DNA from: Geothrix paludis | GTDB lineage: Bacteria > Acidobacteriota > Holophagae > Holophagales > Holophagaceae | Reading direction: 5' to 3' | DNA: 64,000 nucleotides | Assembly (NCBI RefSeq): GCF_022808815.1 | Contig: NZ_JAKZLC010000001.1 | Coordinates: forward strand, 372,001-436,000 | Shown: positions 16,287 to 24,612 of the stretch, piece by piece | How positions within the stretch are numbered: position 1 is the first letter of the stretch | Layout: every line of letters begins with the position of its first letter | Position numbers and translations under genes: made by a program | Notes under the pieces: model-generated | Told to the model about the DNA's origin: nothing | The model's database searches: none | What the model saw: only the letters and a program-made list of their open reading frames with translations

Positions 16287-16982
16287 CTACTCCTCCGTCC
16301 GTAGCCGGTAGCCCACGCCGGGCTCGGTCTGCAGGTACCTGGGGCGGGAAGGATCCTCCTCCAGTTTGTGCCGGAGCTGGGCCATGTAGACCCGGAGGTA
16401 CAGGGGCTGGGCGCCCGCCACGCCACCCCAGACCTCCTTCAGGAGCTGGCGCTGGGTGACGACCTTTCCTGCGTGCCGGATCAGGGTGGTGAAGAGGCGG
16501 TATTCGAGCGGGGTGAGGTGGACCTCCTGGCCTCCGACGAGGACCTGGCGCCGGGCCAGGTCCACTCGCCACCGTCCCAGGGTGAACAGCGGGTCTTCGG
16601 CCGTCCCGGGGTCCGCGTGGCGCAGAGCTACACGGATACGGGCCAGGAGCTCCCCGGTGCCGAAGGGCTTGGTGAGGTAGTCGTCGGCGCCCACGTCCAA
16701 GGCACCGATCTTGTCGGTCTCCCGTCCCCTGGCGGAGATGACGATGACCGGGGTGCGGCTCCATTCCCGGAGCCGCGTCATGAGGTCGAGGCCGTCCATG
16801 TCGGGGAGGCCCAGGTCGAGCAGGATCACGTCCGGCCGATGCTGCACGGCCAGGGTCAGGCCCTCCTGGCCCGAGGCGGCCTCGAGGTAGCGGTAGCCGC
16901 CACCCTCCAGGGCCACCCGGAGGAATCGGCGCATCTGGGGCTCGTCCTCCACCAGGAGGATCTGGGGAGCGGGAACGCTCAT
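16287..16982 (-). CDS. kdpE: KdpE response regulator of the potassium operon
   Basis: This encodes 231 residues. The receiver domain has the acidic pair in LVEDEP, the phospho-acceptor Asp in ILLDLGLPD (residue 56), the switch Ser in VISARG and Lys in YLTKPF. The OmpR-type winged helix (about 130-231) ends with GVGYRL. It follows kdpD with an ATGA overlap at 16979-16982. KdpE activates kdp transcription at low K+ or high osmolarity. The two 11-bp-spaced elements at 24422-24438 and 24492-24509 are its most likely targets here. A longer frame upstream is a shadow of kdpD. Confidence 0.95.
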   Translation of the reverse strand: MSVPAPQILLVEDEPQMRRFLRVALEGGGYRYLEAASGQEGLTLAVQHRPDVILLDLGLPDMDGLDLMTRLREWSRTPVIVISARGRETDKIGALDVGADDYLTKPFGTGELLARIRVALRHADPGTAEDPLFTLGRWRVDLARRQVLVGGQEVHLTPLEYRLFTTLIRHAGKVVTQRQLLKEVWGGVAGAQPLYLRVYMAQLRHKLEEDPSRPRYLQTEPGVGYRLRTEE

Positions 16983-19663
16983 GCCGGCTCCTCGGGCACA
17001 GGTGGCGGCGTGCCCAGGGGGAGGCTCACGAGGAACTGGGCTCCGCCCTGGGGATGGTTGACCGCCTGGATGCGGCCCCCGTGGGCGGCCACGATGCCCT
17101 TGCAGATGGCCAAGCCAAGCCCCGCCCCAGGGTGGCCCACGGCGGCGCCGCCTCGGGCCAGCTTCTCGAAGATCCGCACCTCCTCCCCGGGAGCGATCCC
17201 GGGGCCCCGGTCCGTCACGGACAGGGTGAGGGACTTCCCAGCGGCCCAGGCCTTGATGTCCACCTGGGAACCCGGCGGCGAGTACTTCAGCGCGTTGTCG
17301 AGGAGGTTCACCAGCACCTGCTCCATGAGGACGGGATCCATGGCCACCAGCGGCAGATCTTCGGGCAGGTGGGCCTTCACCCGCGCGGATTCCGCACCCA
17401 GCTCGCGGCGGTCCAGGGCCGCGCCCACCACCTCCTCCACGGGGATCCATTCGGTGCGCAACTCCAGGGCGCCGGCCTCAAGGCGCGTGATATCCAGCAG
17501 ATTGCTGACGAGCCGGTGCAGCCGTTGGGCCTCCTCCTGGGCCGAGGTCAGGAGGTCGCGCCGGGTGGCGTCGGAGAGGTCGGGTGTCTCCAGGACCGTG
17601 CTCACGGCGCCAGTGATGACGCCCAGGGGGGTCCGCAAGTCATGCGATACCGAGCTGAGCAGCGCATTCCGCAGGCGCTCCTCCTCGGCCCGCTGGCGAT
17701 CCGCGGCGCTCTGCTCGGCCAGGAGGGTTCGCTCCAGGGCCAGGGCGGTCTGGGTGGCGAAGGCCTCCAGCAGCTGACGCTGGTCCGGTTCCACCCACCG
17801 GGGGGCGCCCTCCGGAAGCACACCCATCACACCCAGCGGGCCCTTGGACCCCTTGAGGGGCAGGTAGGTGGCACGGGCCCCGGGCAGGGTGACCGTGCCC
17901 AGTCCGGCAGGCTCGTCATGCTCGAGGACCCACTGGGCCACCCCCCGTTCCTGGTCGTTCAGCGGGAAGGCGAAGTGATGGGCCGGCGCCTCCAGGTGTC
18001 CGGAACCGTCTGGAAGCAGCACCACCGCATGACTCTGGAACTGGGCCGCGACGTTCTGGATCGCGGCGGCCACCAGCGCTGTGGACCCCGCGCTGCGGGC
18101 CAATCCCTGCCCCAGGCGGAAGAGGGCCTGTGTCCGTTGTTCCCGGCCGCGGGCCAGGCGGGCCTGGGCCCGGATCCGCTCGGTGAGATTGCCGATGACC
18201 ACCCCCACCAGAAGCATCACCGAGAAGGTGCCTACGTGGCGGAAGTCGGATACCACGAAGGTGAAATAGGGGGGCACGAAGATGAAATCGAAGGCCGCCA
18301 CGCTCAGGATCGAAGCCAGGAGCGAGGGGCCGCGGCCGAAGCGGGTGGCGACCACCAGGATCCCCAGCAGGTAGACCATCACGATGTCCGCTAGTTCCGT
18401 GCGTCGGAATACCAGGCCGGCGACGGCCGTCGCGAGGGCCACCGTGATGAGGCTGAGCAGGTAGTTCCGCGGGGGGCTCGTGATGCGGGGCCGGAGGGCC
18501 GACGGGTGCGCCTGTTTCGCCGTTTCGCCCGTGATGACGTAGATGTCGATGTTCCCGCTGTGGCGGATGAGGTCATCTACCGGCGAACCCGCGAAGGCGT
18601 CGAGCCATCTTGGGCGCGAAGGCTTGCCCACCACGATCTTGGTGATGTTTCGATCCTGGGCGAATGCGAGGATGTCCTCGTCCGTCCGGCCGCCGCCTTC
18701 GATGACGACCGTTTCCCCACCCAGCTTCTCGGCCAGCCGGAGATTCTCCTCGACGCGGGTCCGCTCTTCCTCGCTGAATTTGAAGTGCCGGGGGGATTCG
18801 ATGTAGAGGGCCACCCATGAGGCCGCCAGGGACCCCGCCATGCGGCGTGTGGCGCGGATGAGCCGCTCGGAGAGCCCGTCCGGACCGACACAGACCAGGA
18901 GCCGGTCACCGGCTGCCCAGGTCTTCCGGATACCCTCGGACTCCATGTACCGCCGCATCTGGGCATCGACGTTTTCCGCCGTGTGGCGCAGGGCCAGCTC
19001 GCGAAGGGCGAGAAGGTTGCCTTTGCGGAAGAAGTGTTCGCGGGCATGACTGGCCTGCTCCGGAAGGTAGACCTTGCCCTCCTTGAGCCGGACGAGCAGA
19101 TCCTCCGGGGCCAGGTCCACCAGCTCGACTTCGTCCGCTCGTTCCATGACGGTGTCCGGGACATTCTCTCGAACCGTGACGCCGGTGATCTGGGCGATGA
19201 CGTCCTTGAGGCTTTCCAGGTGCTGGACGTTCATCGTGGTGTAGACATCGATGCCGGCGTCCAGCAGCTCCATGACGTCCTGCCAGCGCTTGGCGTGCCG
19301 GGAGCCCATCACGTTGGTGTGGGCCAGCTCGTCCACGAGAATCAGCGCCGGCCGGCGGGCCAGGGCGGCTTCGAGGTCGAACTCAGGAAGGAACTGACCG
19401 GCGTAGGCCAGCTCCTTTCGGGGCAGGATCTCCAGCCCCTCTGTAAGGGCGGCCGTCTCACTCCGGCCGTGGGTCTCGACGACGCCGACGACGAGGTCGA
19501 CCCCCTCCACGCTCCGCTCCCGCGCCTCGGAAAGCATGGCGTAGGTCTTGCCAACGCCCGGTGCGGCGCCGAAGAAGACCTTGAGTTTCGCCCGACTCTC
19601 CCGGGCTTCTTCTGCCTGGACCTTGCGGAGCAGGGCATCAGGATCAGGGCGTTGGAAGGCCAT
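16979..19663 (-). CDS. kdpD: KdpD sensor histidine kinase
   Basis: This encodes 894 residues, full KdpD length. The N-terminal KdpD domain has Walker A GAAPGVGKT at 32-40 and LVDELAHTN. A universal-stress-like domain follows at about 240-370, then four short membrane helices at about 395-500 and a GAF-like region. HisKA has H-box SVSHDLRTPLG with His674. HATPase has DNALKYSPPGSQ and GPGIAPGEE. It senses K+ limitation or turgor and phosphorylates KdpE. It starts 9 bases after kdpC and overlaps kdpE by 4, so the sensor genes belong to the transporter operon. Nothing appears truncated. Confidence 0.96.
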   Translation of the reverse strand: MAFQRPDPDALLRKVQAEEARESRAKLKVFFGAAPGVGKTYAMLSEARERSVEGVDLVVGVVETHGRSETAALTEGLEILPRKELAYAGQFLPEFDLEAALARRPALILVDELAHTNVMGSRHAKRWQDVMELLDAGIDVYTTMNVQHLESLKDVIAQITGVTVRENVPDTVMERADEVELVDLAPEDLLVRLKEGKVYLPEQASHAREHFFRKGNLLALRELALRHTAENVDAQMRRYMESEGIRKTWAAGDRLLVCVGPDGLSERLIRATRRMAGSLAASWVALYIESPRHFKFSEEERTRVEENLRLAEKLGGETVVIEGGGRTDEDILAFAQDRNITKIVVGKPSRPRWLDAFAGSPVDDLIRHSGNIDIYVITGETAKQAHPSALRPRITSPPRNYLLSLITVALATAVAGLVFRRTELADIVMVYLLGILVVATRFGRGPSLLASILSVAAFDFIFVPPYFTFVVSDFRHVGTFSVMLLVGVVIGNLTERIRAQARLARGREQRTQALFRLGQGLARSAGSTALVAAAIQNVAAQFQSHAVVLLPDGSGHLEAPAHHFAFPLNDQERGVAQWVLEHDEPAGLGTVTLPGARATYLPLKGSKGPLGVMGVLPEGAPRWVEPDQRQLLEAFATQTALALERTLLAEQSAADRQRAEEERLRNALLSSVSHDLRTPLGVITGAVSTVLETPDLSDATRRDLLTSAQEEAQRLHRLVSNLLDITRLEAGALELRTEWIPVEEVVGAALDRRELGAESARVKAHLPEDLPLVAMDPVLMEQVLVNLLDNALKYSPPGSQVDIKAWAAGKSLTLSVTDRGPGIAPGEEVRIFEKLARGGAAVGHPGAGLGLAICKGIVAAHGGRIQAVNHPQGGAQFLVSLPLGTPPPVPEEPA

Positions 19664-19672
19664 GCCCTTACG

Positions 19673-20284
19673 CTATCTGGATTTGTGGCTCTTTGCCCCA
19701 AACGGGTCGTCGAGGGCCAAGTTGAGTTTCAGGACGTTCACCCGGGGTTCGCCGAGGATGCCCCATTGCGGGCCTTCGACATGGGTGGTCACGAGGTCGC
19801 GCACAGTGGTCTCGTCCAGCCCTCTCGCCAAGGCCACCCGGTGAGCCTGGAAGAGCGCGGAAGCCGGGCTGATGTGTGGATCCAGGCCACTGCCCGACGC
19901 GGTAACGAGGTCGACAGGAACCGGGCCGGTGGCCTCCGGGTCCGCGGTCCGGAGGGCGGCGACCCGGTCCTGGACCGCTCTGCGGAGATCCGGACTGCTG
20001 GGAGCCAGGTTGGAACCGCCACTGTTGGCGCCGTTGTAGGGCAGGGGCTTGCCTTGGGCGTCGACGGTGGCGGAGGGACGACCCCAGAAGTCGCGGGGCG
20101 CCGTGAAGGACTGCCCGATCCACTCGGAACCGATGATCTGGCCGTCTCTGCGGATCAGGCTGCCTTCGGCCTGATGGGGGAAGACCGCCTGGGCCAGCCC
20201 GGTGACCCCGAGGGGGTAGGCCAGACCCGTGAGGGCGGACAGCGCGATGAAGAGGACGAGGGCGGGGCGGAATTGCGAGTCCAT
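19673..20284 (-). CDS. kdpC: KdpC subunit of the K+-transporting P-type ATPase
   Basis: This encodes 203 residues. One N-terminal membrane helix (about 8-28) contains [15 protein letters not shown]. The periplasmic domain carries [30 protein letters not shown] and the strongly conserved [15 protein letters not shown]. KdpC assists the KdpFABC complex and raises nucleotide affinity of KdpB. It lies 10 bases after kdpB and 9 before kdpD. Length and motifs are normal. Confidence 0.96.
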   Translation of the reverse strand: MDSQFRPALVLFIALSALTGLAYPLGVTGLAQAVFPHQAEGSLIRRDGQIIGSEWIGQSFTAPRDFWGRPSATVDAQGKPLPYNGANSGGSNLAPSSPDLRRAVQDRVAALRTADPEATGPVPVDLVTASGSGLDPHISPASALFQAHRVALARGLDETTVRDLVTTHVEGPQWGILGEPRVNVLKLNLALDDPFGAKSHKSR

Positions 20285-20294
20285 GAGAACTCCT

Positions 20295-22373
20295 CTAGGC
20301 GACGAGGTGGAGCGCGGCGAGCAGCCAGTCGATGGCCTTGATACCGATGAAAGGCACCACCAGGCCGCCGGCCCCGTAGAGCAGCAGGTTCCGCTGCAGC
20401 AGTTGCGCCGCCCCCACCGGCCGGTACGCGACGCCCCGCAGGGCCAGGGGGATGAGGGCGACGATGATGAGGGCGTTGAAGATCACGGCCGAGAGGATGG
20501 CGCTCTCGGGGCTGTGGAGCCGCATGACGTTGAGTGCGCCCAGGGCCGGGTAGGTGGCCACGAAGGCCGCGGGCAGGATGGCGAAGTACTTGGCCACGTC
20601 GTTGGCGATGCTGAAGGTGGTCAACGAACCGCGGGTCATGAGCATCTGCTTGCCGATCTCCACGATCTCGATGAGCTTGGTGGGATTGGAGTCCAGATCC
20701 ACCATGTTCCCCGCCTCCTTCGCGGCCTGGGTGCCGCTGTTCATGGCCACGGCGACATCGGCCTGGGCCAGGGCCGGCGCGTCGTTGGTTCCGTCTCCTG
20801 TCATGGCCACCAGACGCCCGCCGGCCTGGTACTCACGGATGAGCTTGAGCTTGGCTTCCGGCGTGGCCTGGGCCAGGAAGTCGTCCACGCCGGCCTCGGC
20901 GGCGATGGCGGCGGCGGTGAGGGGGTTGTCGCCGGTGATCATCACGGTCTTGATGCCCATGCCCCGCAGCTCCGCGAAGCGCTCCTTGATGCCGCCCTTC
21001 ACGATGTCCTTGAGCTGGATGACACCGAGGGCACGTGATCCTTCGGCCACCACGAGCGGGGTGCCGCCCGTCATGGAGATCTGGTCCACGGTCCGGCGCA
21101 AGTCCTCCGGAAACGACCCGCCATGAGACTGGACGTAGGCCTCGATGGCCGAGGCGGCACCCTTGCGGATTTGGCGGGCGCCGAGGTTCACGCCACTCAT
21201 GCGGGTTTGTGCGGTGAAGGGCACGAAGTGGGCGTCCAGGGCGTGGAGGTCCCGCTCGCGGAGGCCGTGCTGTTCCTTGGCCAGCACCACGATGCTGCGT
21301 CCCTCGGGTGTTTCATCTGCCAGGGAGGAGAGCTGGGCCGCATCCGCCAGATGCTTCAAGTCCAGACCATCGGCGGGCAGGAAGGCCACGGCCTGCCGGT
21401 TGCCCAGGGTGATGGTGCCGGTCTTGTCCAGCAGCAGCACGTCCACGTCGCCCGCTGCCTCCACGGCCCGGCCGGATGTGGCAATGACATTGGCCTGGAT
21501 CATGCGATCCATACCCGCGATGCCGATGGCGCTGAGCAGGCCGCCGATGGTGGTGGGAATGAGGCAGACGAGCAGTGAGACCAGCACGGTCAGCGTCACG
21601 GGATGCCCCTGTCCGGCGGCCTTGGTGGAGAAGACGGAGTAAGGCAACAGGGTGGCCGTAGCCAACAGGAAGACGATGGTGAGCCCGGCCAGGAGGATGT
21701 CGAGGGCGATTTCGTTAGGCGTCTTCTGGCGCTTGGCGCCCTCCACCATGGCGATCATGCGGTCCAGGAAACTCTCACCGGGATTGGACGAGATGCGGAT
21801 CAACAGCCAGTCGGAAAGCACCAAGGTTCCCCCGGTGACGGCGGAGCGGTCGCCGCCGCTCTCCCGGATGACCGGGGCGCTCTCGCCGGTGATGGCGCTT
21901 TCGTTCACCGAGGCCACGCCCTCGACCACCTCTCCGTCACCGGGGATGGTCTCGCCGGCTTCCACCAGCACGAGGTCATTGACGCGCAGGACCGGTGCAT
22001 CGACCACCTCGTGCGGCCCCATCCTGTCGGCCCCGAGCAGCCGTCTGGCCTTCACGCCGCGCCTGGACCGGCGCAGGGAATCCGCCTGGGCCTTGCCCCG
22101 GCCCTCTGCCATGGCTTCGGCGAAATTCGCGAAGAGGAGGGTGAACCAGAGCCAGAGAGAGATGGCCAGGATGAAGCCGGGGCGTCCCTCCCCGCGGCCC
22201 GTCAGGGCCTGGATCCAGAGGCCCGTGGTGAAGGCACTGCAGATCCAGACGGTGAACATCACGGGATTCCGGATCTGGTGAAGGGGGTTCAGCTTCCGGA
22301 CGGAGTCCAGCACGGCGCGTCGCACGATGGCGGATTCGAAGAGAGGCCTGTCCTGCCGCGAGTGGGAGGTCAT
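20295..22373 (-). CDS. kdpB: KdpB, catalytic subunit of the K+-transporting P-type ATPase
   Basis: This encodes 692 residues from the ATG at 22373, which overlaps the kdpA stop (ATGA at 22370-22373); the frame that extends further upstream is a shadow. The actuator motif TGES is in [10 protein letters not shown]. The phosphorylated Asp is residue 316 in DKTGT. The nucleotide domain has KGAAS, and the hinge motif [17 protein letters not shown] is complete. KdpB hydrolyses ATP to power K+ uptake by KdpA. All catalytic residues are present. The Ser in TGES that is phosphorylated for inhibition in E. coli is conserved, so similar inhibition at high K+ is possible. Confidence 0.97.
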   Translation of the reverse strand: MTSHSRQDRPLFESAIVRRAVLDSVRKLNPLHQIRNPVMFTVWICSAFTTGLWIQALTGRGEGRPGFILAISLWLWFTLLFANFAEAMAEGRGKAQADSLRRSRRGVKARRLLGADRMGPHEVVDAPVLRVNDLVLVEAGETIPGDGEVVEGVASVNESAITGESAPVIRESGGDRSAVTGGTLVLSDWLLIRISSNPGESFLDRMIAMVEGAKRQKTPNEIALDILLAGLTIVFLLATATLLPYSVFSTKAAGQGHPVTLTVLVSLLVCLIPTTIGGLLSAIGIAGMDRMIQANVIATSGRAVEAAGDVDVLLLDKTGTITLGNRQAVAFLPADGLDLKHLADAAQLSSLADETPEGRSIVVLAKEQHGLRERDLHALDAHFVPFTAQTRMSGVNLGARQIRKGAASAIEAYVQSHGGSFPEDLRRTVDQISMTGGTPLVVAEGSRALGVIQLKDIVKGGIKERFAELRGMGIKTVMITGDNPLTAAAIAAEAGVDDFLAQATPEAKLKLIREYQAGGRLVAMTGDGTNDAPALAQADVAVAMNSGTQAAKEAGNMVDLDSNPTKLIEIVEIGKQMLMTRGSLTTFSIANDVAKYFAILPAAFVATYPALGALNVMRLHSPESAILSAVIFNALIIVALIPLALRGVAYRPVGAAQLLQRNLLLYGAGGLVVPFIGIKAIDWLLAALHLVA

Positions 22374-24076
22374 CGGATGCTCCTCAGGGTCAGGTGCTCG
22401 GCGACGGGGCCGAGGGCCAAGGCGGGGATGAACGTGAGTGCGCCCACCAGGAGCACGACTCCGACGAGCACGCCGACAAAAAGGGGCGTATGCGTGGGCA
22501 AGGTGCCCAGACCCTCGGGCGTGTGCTTCTTCTTCACCAGGGAGCCGGCGAGGGCCAGCACGGGCCAGATCACGCCGAAGCGACCCAGGAGCATGGCGAC
22601 GGCTAGACCGTCGTTGTAGAAGGGCGTGTTGGCGTTGAGTCCGGCGAAGGCACTGCCGTTGTTGTTGGAGGCGCTGCTCCAGGCGTAGAGGATCTGGCTG
22701 AAGCCGTGGGGTCCGGGATTGCTCACGGAGGCCACGGCCGCCGGAACGAGCACGGAGATGGCCGTCCCGATCAGCACAGCGGCGCAAGGCAGGAGGATGG
22801 CGATGGAGGCCATCTTCATCTCGAAGGCCTCCACCTTCTTGCCTAGGTATTCGGGGGTGCGGCCCACCATGAGGCCGCCAATGAAGACGGCGACCAGGGC
22901 GAACATGAGCATGCCGTAGAGCCCCGATCCGACGCCGCCGAAGACCACTTCGCCCAGTTGCATGAGCCATAGGGGGACCAGGCCGCCCAGGGGCGTGAAG
23001 GAGTCGTGCATGGCGTTCACGGAGCCATTGGAGGCAGCCGTGGTGGCTGTGGCCCAGAGGGCAGAGCCGCCGGGGCCGAACCGCAGCTCCTTGCCCTCCA
23101 TGTTCCCGCCCGGCTGATCGAGGCTGGCCACCTGGGTCACCCCCAGGCCGTCCAGGGCGGGGTTGCCCTTCACCTCGGCCTGCGTGCAGACGGCCAGGGC
23201 CCCGACGAACATCACGGTCATGGCCGCCAGCAACGCCCAACCCTGGCGGCGGTCCTTCACCATGTGCCCGAAGGTCACGCAGAGGGCCGCGGGGATGAGG
23301 AGGATGCTCAGCATCTGGGCGAAATTCGAGAGGGGCGAGCTGTTCTCGAAGGGATGGGCGGCGTTGGCGCCGAAGAACCCGCCGCCGTTGGTGCCGAGCA
23401 TCTTGATCGCGACCTGGGATGCCGCGGGGCCCATGGCGAGCACCTGTCCGCCGGCGGTGTGGAGGTAGGCGGACAGGTTCTGGATGACGCCCTGGGAGAC
23501 CAGGAAAAGGGCGAGGGCGAAGGACAGGGGTAGGAGGATATAGAGGGTGCTGCGCACCAGGTCTACCCAGGCATTCCCGAGGCCCGCGGCGCTGCGGCGC
23601 GTGATGCCCCTGACGAGCGCGGCCAGCACCGCGATGCCGGTCGCGGCGGAGATGAAGTTCTGCACCGTGAGGCCCAGCATCTGGGTGAGGTAGCTCAGCG
23701 TGGTTTCACCGCTGTAGGCCTGCCAGTTGGTGTTGGTGATGAAACTGACGGCCGTGTTGAAGGAGAGGCCGGAGGCGACGTTGGCCTGGCGCTCGGGGTT
23801 CAGGGGCAGGGCCGCTTGGGTCTTCATCAGGAGGAACACCGCCGCCAGGCCGAGGAGCTTGATGAGGGTGATGGACCAGGCGTAGGCCTTCCAGCCCATC
23901 TCATCGTCCTCGTGGATGCCCATGAGGCGATAGAGGCCTCGTTCGAGGGGGCGCAGGATCGGGTGGAGGAGGGTGCGCCCGCCCTCAAGGACCTTGGCCA
24001 TGTGGGTTCCCAGGGGGTAGGCCAGGCTCAGGAGCAGGGCCAGGTACAGCAGGTTCTGGGACCAGGCATGGGTCAT
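22370..24076 (-). CDS. kdpA: KdpA, K+-translocating subunit
   Basis: This encodes 568 residues with about ten membrane helices and the four pore-loop repeats of the SKT channel superfamily. Recognisable pore stretches are [52 protein letters not shown] and [14 protein letters not shown]. It binds and passes K+ toward the KdpB tunnel. The start overlaps the stop of kdpF (ATGA) and the stop overlaps the start of kdpB (ATGA), giving tight stoichiometric coupling. Length is normal for the family. Confidence 0.97.
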   Translation of the reverse strand: MTHAWSQNLLYLALLLSLAYPLGTHMAKVLEGGRTLLHPILRPLERGLYRLMGIHEDDEMGWKAYAWSITLIKLLGLAAVFLLMKTQAALPLNPERQANVASGLSFNTAVSFITNTNWQAYSGETTLSYLTQMLGLTVQNFISAATGIAVLAALVRGITRRSAAGLGNAWVDLVRSTLYILLPLSFALALFLVSQGVIQNLSAYLHTAGGQVLAMGPAASQVAIKMLGTNGGGFFGANAAHPFENSSPLSNFAQMLSILLIPAALCVTFGHMVKDRRQGWALLAAMTVMFVGALAVCTQAEVKGNPALDGLGVTQVASLDQPGGNMEGKELRFGPGGSALWATATTAASNGSVNAMHDSFTPLGGLVPLWLMQLGEVVFGGVGSGLYGMLMFALVAVFIGGLMVGRTPEYLGKKVEAFEMKMASIAILLPCAAVLIGTAISVLVPAAVASVSNPGPHGFSQILYAWSSASNNNGSAFAGLNANTPFYNDGLAVAMLLGRFGVIWPVLALAGSLVKKKHTPEGLGTLPTHTPLFVGVLVGVVLLVGALTFIPALALGPVAEHLTLRSIR

Positions 24077-24165
24077 TGGAACGTCTCCGGCTTCAGCAGA
24101 GCGAAGGTGAGGTAGCCCAGAAGGCCCAGGGCCAGGAGAGAGGCCAGAAGGAGGGTGAGGTTCAT
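24073..24165 (-). CDS. kdpF: KdpF, 30-residue stabilising subunit
   Basis: This is a very short gene of 30 codons: [11 protein letters not shown], then [19 protein letters not shown]. It is a single membrane helix with the KdpF hallmark GYL-x-x-AL followed by a short polar end (KPETF), and it lies directly before kdpA. It overlaps kdpA by ATGA and the upstream 64-codon frame by ATGA. KdpF acts like a lipid-like stabiliser in the KdpFABC complex. Position and motif together make the call strong despite the size. Confidence 0.92.
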   Translation of the reverse strand: MNLTLLLASLLALGLLGYLTFALLKPETFQ

Positions 24166-24356
24166 CGGAGCATTCCTTCCCGGGGTTGGATCTGGGCGAT
24201 CAACCAGAAGAAGAAGGGAAGAAGCATCAGGATCAGCATCCACCAGCCGCTGGTGCGTCCGCCCTCACCCTCGTTCCAGAGCGCGCGCGCGGCCCGGAGG
24301 CCCAGCCAGGCTGCCAACGCGGCGAATGGGAAGAACCATGGCATCACAAGGTGCAC
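24162..24356 (-). CDS. Unnamed 64-residue membrane protein heading the kdp operon
   Basis: This encodes 64 residues starting with GTG at 24356, chosen because AGGAG lies 5 bases upstream. An internal ATG at 24344 is the alternative. It has two hydrophobic segments (about 6-24 and 38-56) separated by a charged loop ([13 protein letters not shown]), and ends QPREGMLR. Its stop overlaps the kdpF start (ATGA), so it is coupled to the whole kdp chain. It is not one of the classical Kdp subunits. It might be an accessory subunit or a regulatory leader peptide. I do not recognise the family. Confidence 0.72.
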   Translation of the reverse strand: MHLVMPWFFPFAALAAWLGLRAARALWNEGEGGRTSGWWMLILMLLPFFFWLIAQIQPREGMLR

Positions 24357-24421
24357 AGAGACTCCTGCGGGCGACCTGGTCCGTGAGGGGGCACCCGATC
24401 CGACAGCATGGTTCGAGCCCC

Positions 24422-24438
24422 GTTAAGACGCTGTTAGG
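24422..24438 (-). promoter_or_regulatory. Candidate KdpE-type operator facing kdp
   Basis: On the minus strand this reads CTAAC (24437-24433), six bases, then TTAAC (24426-24422), an 11-bp pitch typical of tandem sites bound by OmpR-family regulators. It lies 65 bases before the GTG of the first kdp-operon frame and matches the element facing kimA at 14 of 18 positions. Confidence 0.55.
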
Positions 24439-24491
24439 AGTTGAGGCGGACCGATCGAGGTGTCGTCGGGGCAGGCGTTCTAGGCTGGATT

Positions 24492-24509
24492 CCTAACGCA
24501 TTCTTAACG
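24492..24509 (+). promoter_or_regulatory. Candidate KdpE-type operator facing kimA
   Basis: Plus strand CTAAC (24493-24497), six bases, TTAAC (24504-24508) is the same arrangement and orientation relative to its gene as the kdp-side element. The extended form is CCTAAC-GCATTC-TTAACG. It lies about 100 bases before the kimA ATG. Confidence 0.55.
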
Positions 24510-24612
24510 CCGTTCCTGGCCATTCTTGTCGGTTGGCCCGGCCCCGGAGCAGGTGGACCGGGCCGGTCCCATCGTCATCCCGTCTGGACCCGCCATCCCA
24601 GGAACCCCGGTC

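Noticed and set aside
22374-23240. N-terminal extension of the kdpB reading frame
   Set aside because: It overlaps kdpA in another frame and has no KdpB similarity; the ATG at 22373 gives the normal start and an ATGA overlap.
24357-24612. c-di-AMP (ydaO-type) riboswitch before kimA
   Set aside because: The leader after the operator-like element is only about 100 bases and shows none of the paired elements I would expect for that riboswitch.
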